From Methanolobus sp. UBA118 (GTDB lineage Archaea; Halobacteriota; Methanosarcinia; Methanosarcinales; Methanosarcinaceae): a DNA stretch of 7,361 nucleotides. Both the position numbers and the translations under genes were made by a program. This document shows, in pieces, positions 6,130 through 7,361 of this stretch; within the stretch, counting starts at the first letter, position 1; every line of letters begins with the position of its first letter. Where the stretch lies: assembly GCA_002508635.1 (NCBI GenBank), contig DACO01000124.1, forward strand, positions 2,351 to 9,711. The letters are read 5' to 3'. A model generated the notes under the pieces. It was not told the origin of the DNA and ran no database searches. It saw nothing but the letters and a program-made list of their open reading frames with translations.

Positions 6130-7299
6130 TCAGCATTTTGAAACAGCAGACATTTCCCTGAGCCTGTCAACACTTTCCTTCAGGGACTGAACTACATAAT
6201 CTACTTCTTCCATAGTGTTGTCTTTACCAAGACTTATTCTTATTGTGCCATGGATGTAGTCCATATCAACTCCTATGGAAGTTAAAACATGTGATTCCTT
6301 TTTGGATTTGGATGAACATGCAGAAGCCGTGGATACTGCAATGCCTTTGACATCAAGTAGCATCTGAAGCGACTCGCCTTCTGCATACTTAAAGCTCAGA
6401 TTCACATTGTTTGGCAATCTCTTTTCTGAATGTCCGTTCAGTTGCACATCCTCTATTCTGTCAAATATTTTTGAGATTAGTGAATCACGGAGTTTGAGCA
6501 TGTGTTCCGGATCGTTTCCAAGCCTCTCCTTTGCCAGGGAAGCAGCCTTTCCAAGGCCCACTATCCCCGGTATGTTCTCGGTTCCGGGTCGAAGTCCCTG
6601 CTCATGTCCTCCACCGAATATGAAGGGCTCCAGGTCGGTGCCTTCTCTTACATATAAGGCCCCTGCTCCCTTCGGACCGTGTATCTTGTGAGAGGAGATG
6701 GCCAGCATATCAACACCCAGGTCATCAACATTGACCGGTATCTTACCAAAGGTCTGCACCGCATCGGTATGGAGATATATGTCGTTTTCCTTTGCGATCC
6801 TTGCGATTTCCCGGATTGGCTGTATCGTACCTATCTCGTTGTTAGCATGCATTATACTGATAATCGATGTATTATCCCTTATGGAATTCTCAAACTCATC
6901 CATATCCAGGATACCTTCACTGTCCACCGGCACGTATGTAACATCATAGCCGATACTTTCCAGGAAGGAACATGTACTGAGTACTGCAGGATGCTCTATC
7001 ACTGAAGTGATTATGTGCTGGTCTTTGCCTTTTCCACTGTTCTTTTTTTCCAGAACTCCTCTGATGGCAAGATTGTCGGATTCAGTACCTCCTGATGTGA
7101 ATATGATCTCGTCTCTTTTTGCACCGATGGACTCTGCAAGCTGTTGGCGGGCTGTGGAAAGTGCCTCTGAGGCTTCCTGGCCGAAGGAATGCAGACTTGA
7201 TGCATTTCCGAATTTCTCTGTAAAATAAGGTAACATGGAATCAACCACAAGGGGATCTACCGGTGTGGTAGCACTGTGGTCCATATAAATGCGTTTCAT
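6130..7299 (-). CDS. iscS: Cysteine desulfurase, IscS/NifS type
   Basis: PLP-dependent enzyme that takes sulfur from cysteine as a protein-bound persulfide and passes it to Fe-S scaffolds. With the start used here it has 389 residues and its active-site numbering closely follows bacterial IscS: SGGTESDN at 69-76, His103 over the PLP ring, HTDAVQ at 177-182 (Asp179 and Gln182), the Schiff-base Lys205 in SSHKIHGPKG, RPGTEN at 237-242, and the persulfide Cys328 in STASACSS. All key residues are present, so it should be active, unlike desulfurase homologues that lack the lysine. It ends in a Cys. In-frame ATGs also exist at 7308, 7311 and 7326. I prefer 7299 because the protein then begins MKRIYMDHSATTP like its relatives, but no strong ribosome site separates the options. 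It leads the visible isc operon, with the IscU-like gene 22 bases downstream. Whether a further gene precedes it lies outside the window. Confidence 0.95.
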   Translation of the reverse strand: MKRIYMDHSATTPVDPLVVDSMLPYFTEKFGNASSLHSFGQEASEALSTARQQLAESIGAKRDEIIFTSGGTESDNLAIRGVLEKKNSGKGKDQHIITSVIEHPAVLSTCSFLESIGYDVTYVPVDSEGILDMDEFENSIRDNTSIISIMHANNEIGTIQPIREIARIAKENDIYLHTDAVQTFGKIPVNVDDLGVDMLAISSHKIHGPKGAGALYVREGTDLEPFIFGGGHEQGLRPGTENIPGIVGLGKAASLAKERLGNDPEHMLKLRDSLISKIFDRIEDVQLNGHSEKRLPNNVNLSFKYAEGESLQMLLDVKGIAVSTASACSSKSKKESHVLTSIGVDMDYIHGTIRISLGKDNTMEEVDYVVQSLKESVDRLREMSAVSKC

Positions 7300-7327
7300 A
7301 GTACTCATCATTACTAGAGGCTGCATT

Positions 7328-7345
7328 TCATAAATAGGTAACCTA
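7328..7345 (-). promoter_or_regulatory. Candidate iscS promoter with overlapping dyad
   Basis: On the minus strand CTATTTATGA (7337-7328) resembles a TATA box about 30 bases before the preferred iscS start, implying a very short leader. It overlaps an 11-bp dyad, TAGGTAACCTA at 7335-7345, whose 5-bp arms match perfectly around one base. A protein bound there could block the basal factors. Only position and symmetry support this, and iscS may instead be read from an upstream gene outside the window. Confidence 0.3.
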
Positions 7346-7361
7346 AGGCCCTCGATTATTG

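Noticed and set aside
7011..7250. Second minus-strand frame inside iscS
   Set aside because: It is overlapped by the iscS coding frame with intact catalytic motifs, and has no family resemblance of its own.
48..7299. Absence of TAG stop codons as a sign of pyrrolysine coding
   Set aside because: Four TAA and four TGA among eight genes is too small a sample, and no in-frame TAG read-through was found.

Overview
The window looks like chromosomal DNA from a methanogenic euryarchaeon, most likely in or near the Methanosarcinales. The clues are an Nre-family DNA repair protein with a C-terminal PCNA-binding motif (an archaeal family), Shine-Dalgarno sequences of the GAGGTGATC type, AT-rich TATA-like elements upstream of genes, and the overall protein character. 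The genus-level guess is inference. All eight complete genes end in TAA or TGA (four each, none in TAG), which would fit a pyrrolysine-using methanogen, but eight genes are too few to count as evidence.

Layout: two genes read rightward. They are purC (48-761, purine synthesis) and a phytoene-desaturase-like FAD oxidoreductase (818-2266), separated by a short AT-rich gap with a candidate promoter. They meet a leftward block head to head at about 2267-2284, where a perfect 8-bp hairpin lies across the junction. The leftward block holds two probable operons. The first is a PiT-type phosphate permease (4011-2974) followed, with an ATGA overlap, by a DUF47/PhoU-like partner (2977-2285). The second begins near the right edge: cysteine desulfurase iscS, an IscU-like scaffold, a small HTH regulator with four C-terminal cysteines, and nreA, which starts at a TTG overlapping the regulator's stop. 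Spacings of 22 nt, 23 nt and a 4-nt overlap make co-transcription likely.

How the genes work together: the phosphate permease and its cytoplasmic PhoU-like partner form a familiar two-gene transport unit. IscS supplies persulfide sulfur and IscU would hold nascent Fe-S clusters. This IscU-like protein has Asp in place of the first of the three canonical cluster cysteines, and Arg in place of the His before the third. The next gene is a DNA-binding protein with a CxxC-x18-CxxC metal site, a reasonable candidate for an IscR-like local regulator. The last gene is a DNA repair protein whose N terminus also carries four clustered cysteines. The isc-HTH-nre module is the most interesting part of the window; the rest is ordinary housekeeping. 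No RNA genes, CRISPR arrays or mobile elements were seen, and no gene-free stretch exceeds about 110 bases.
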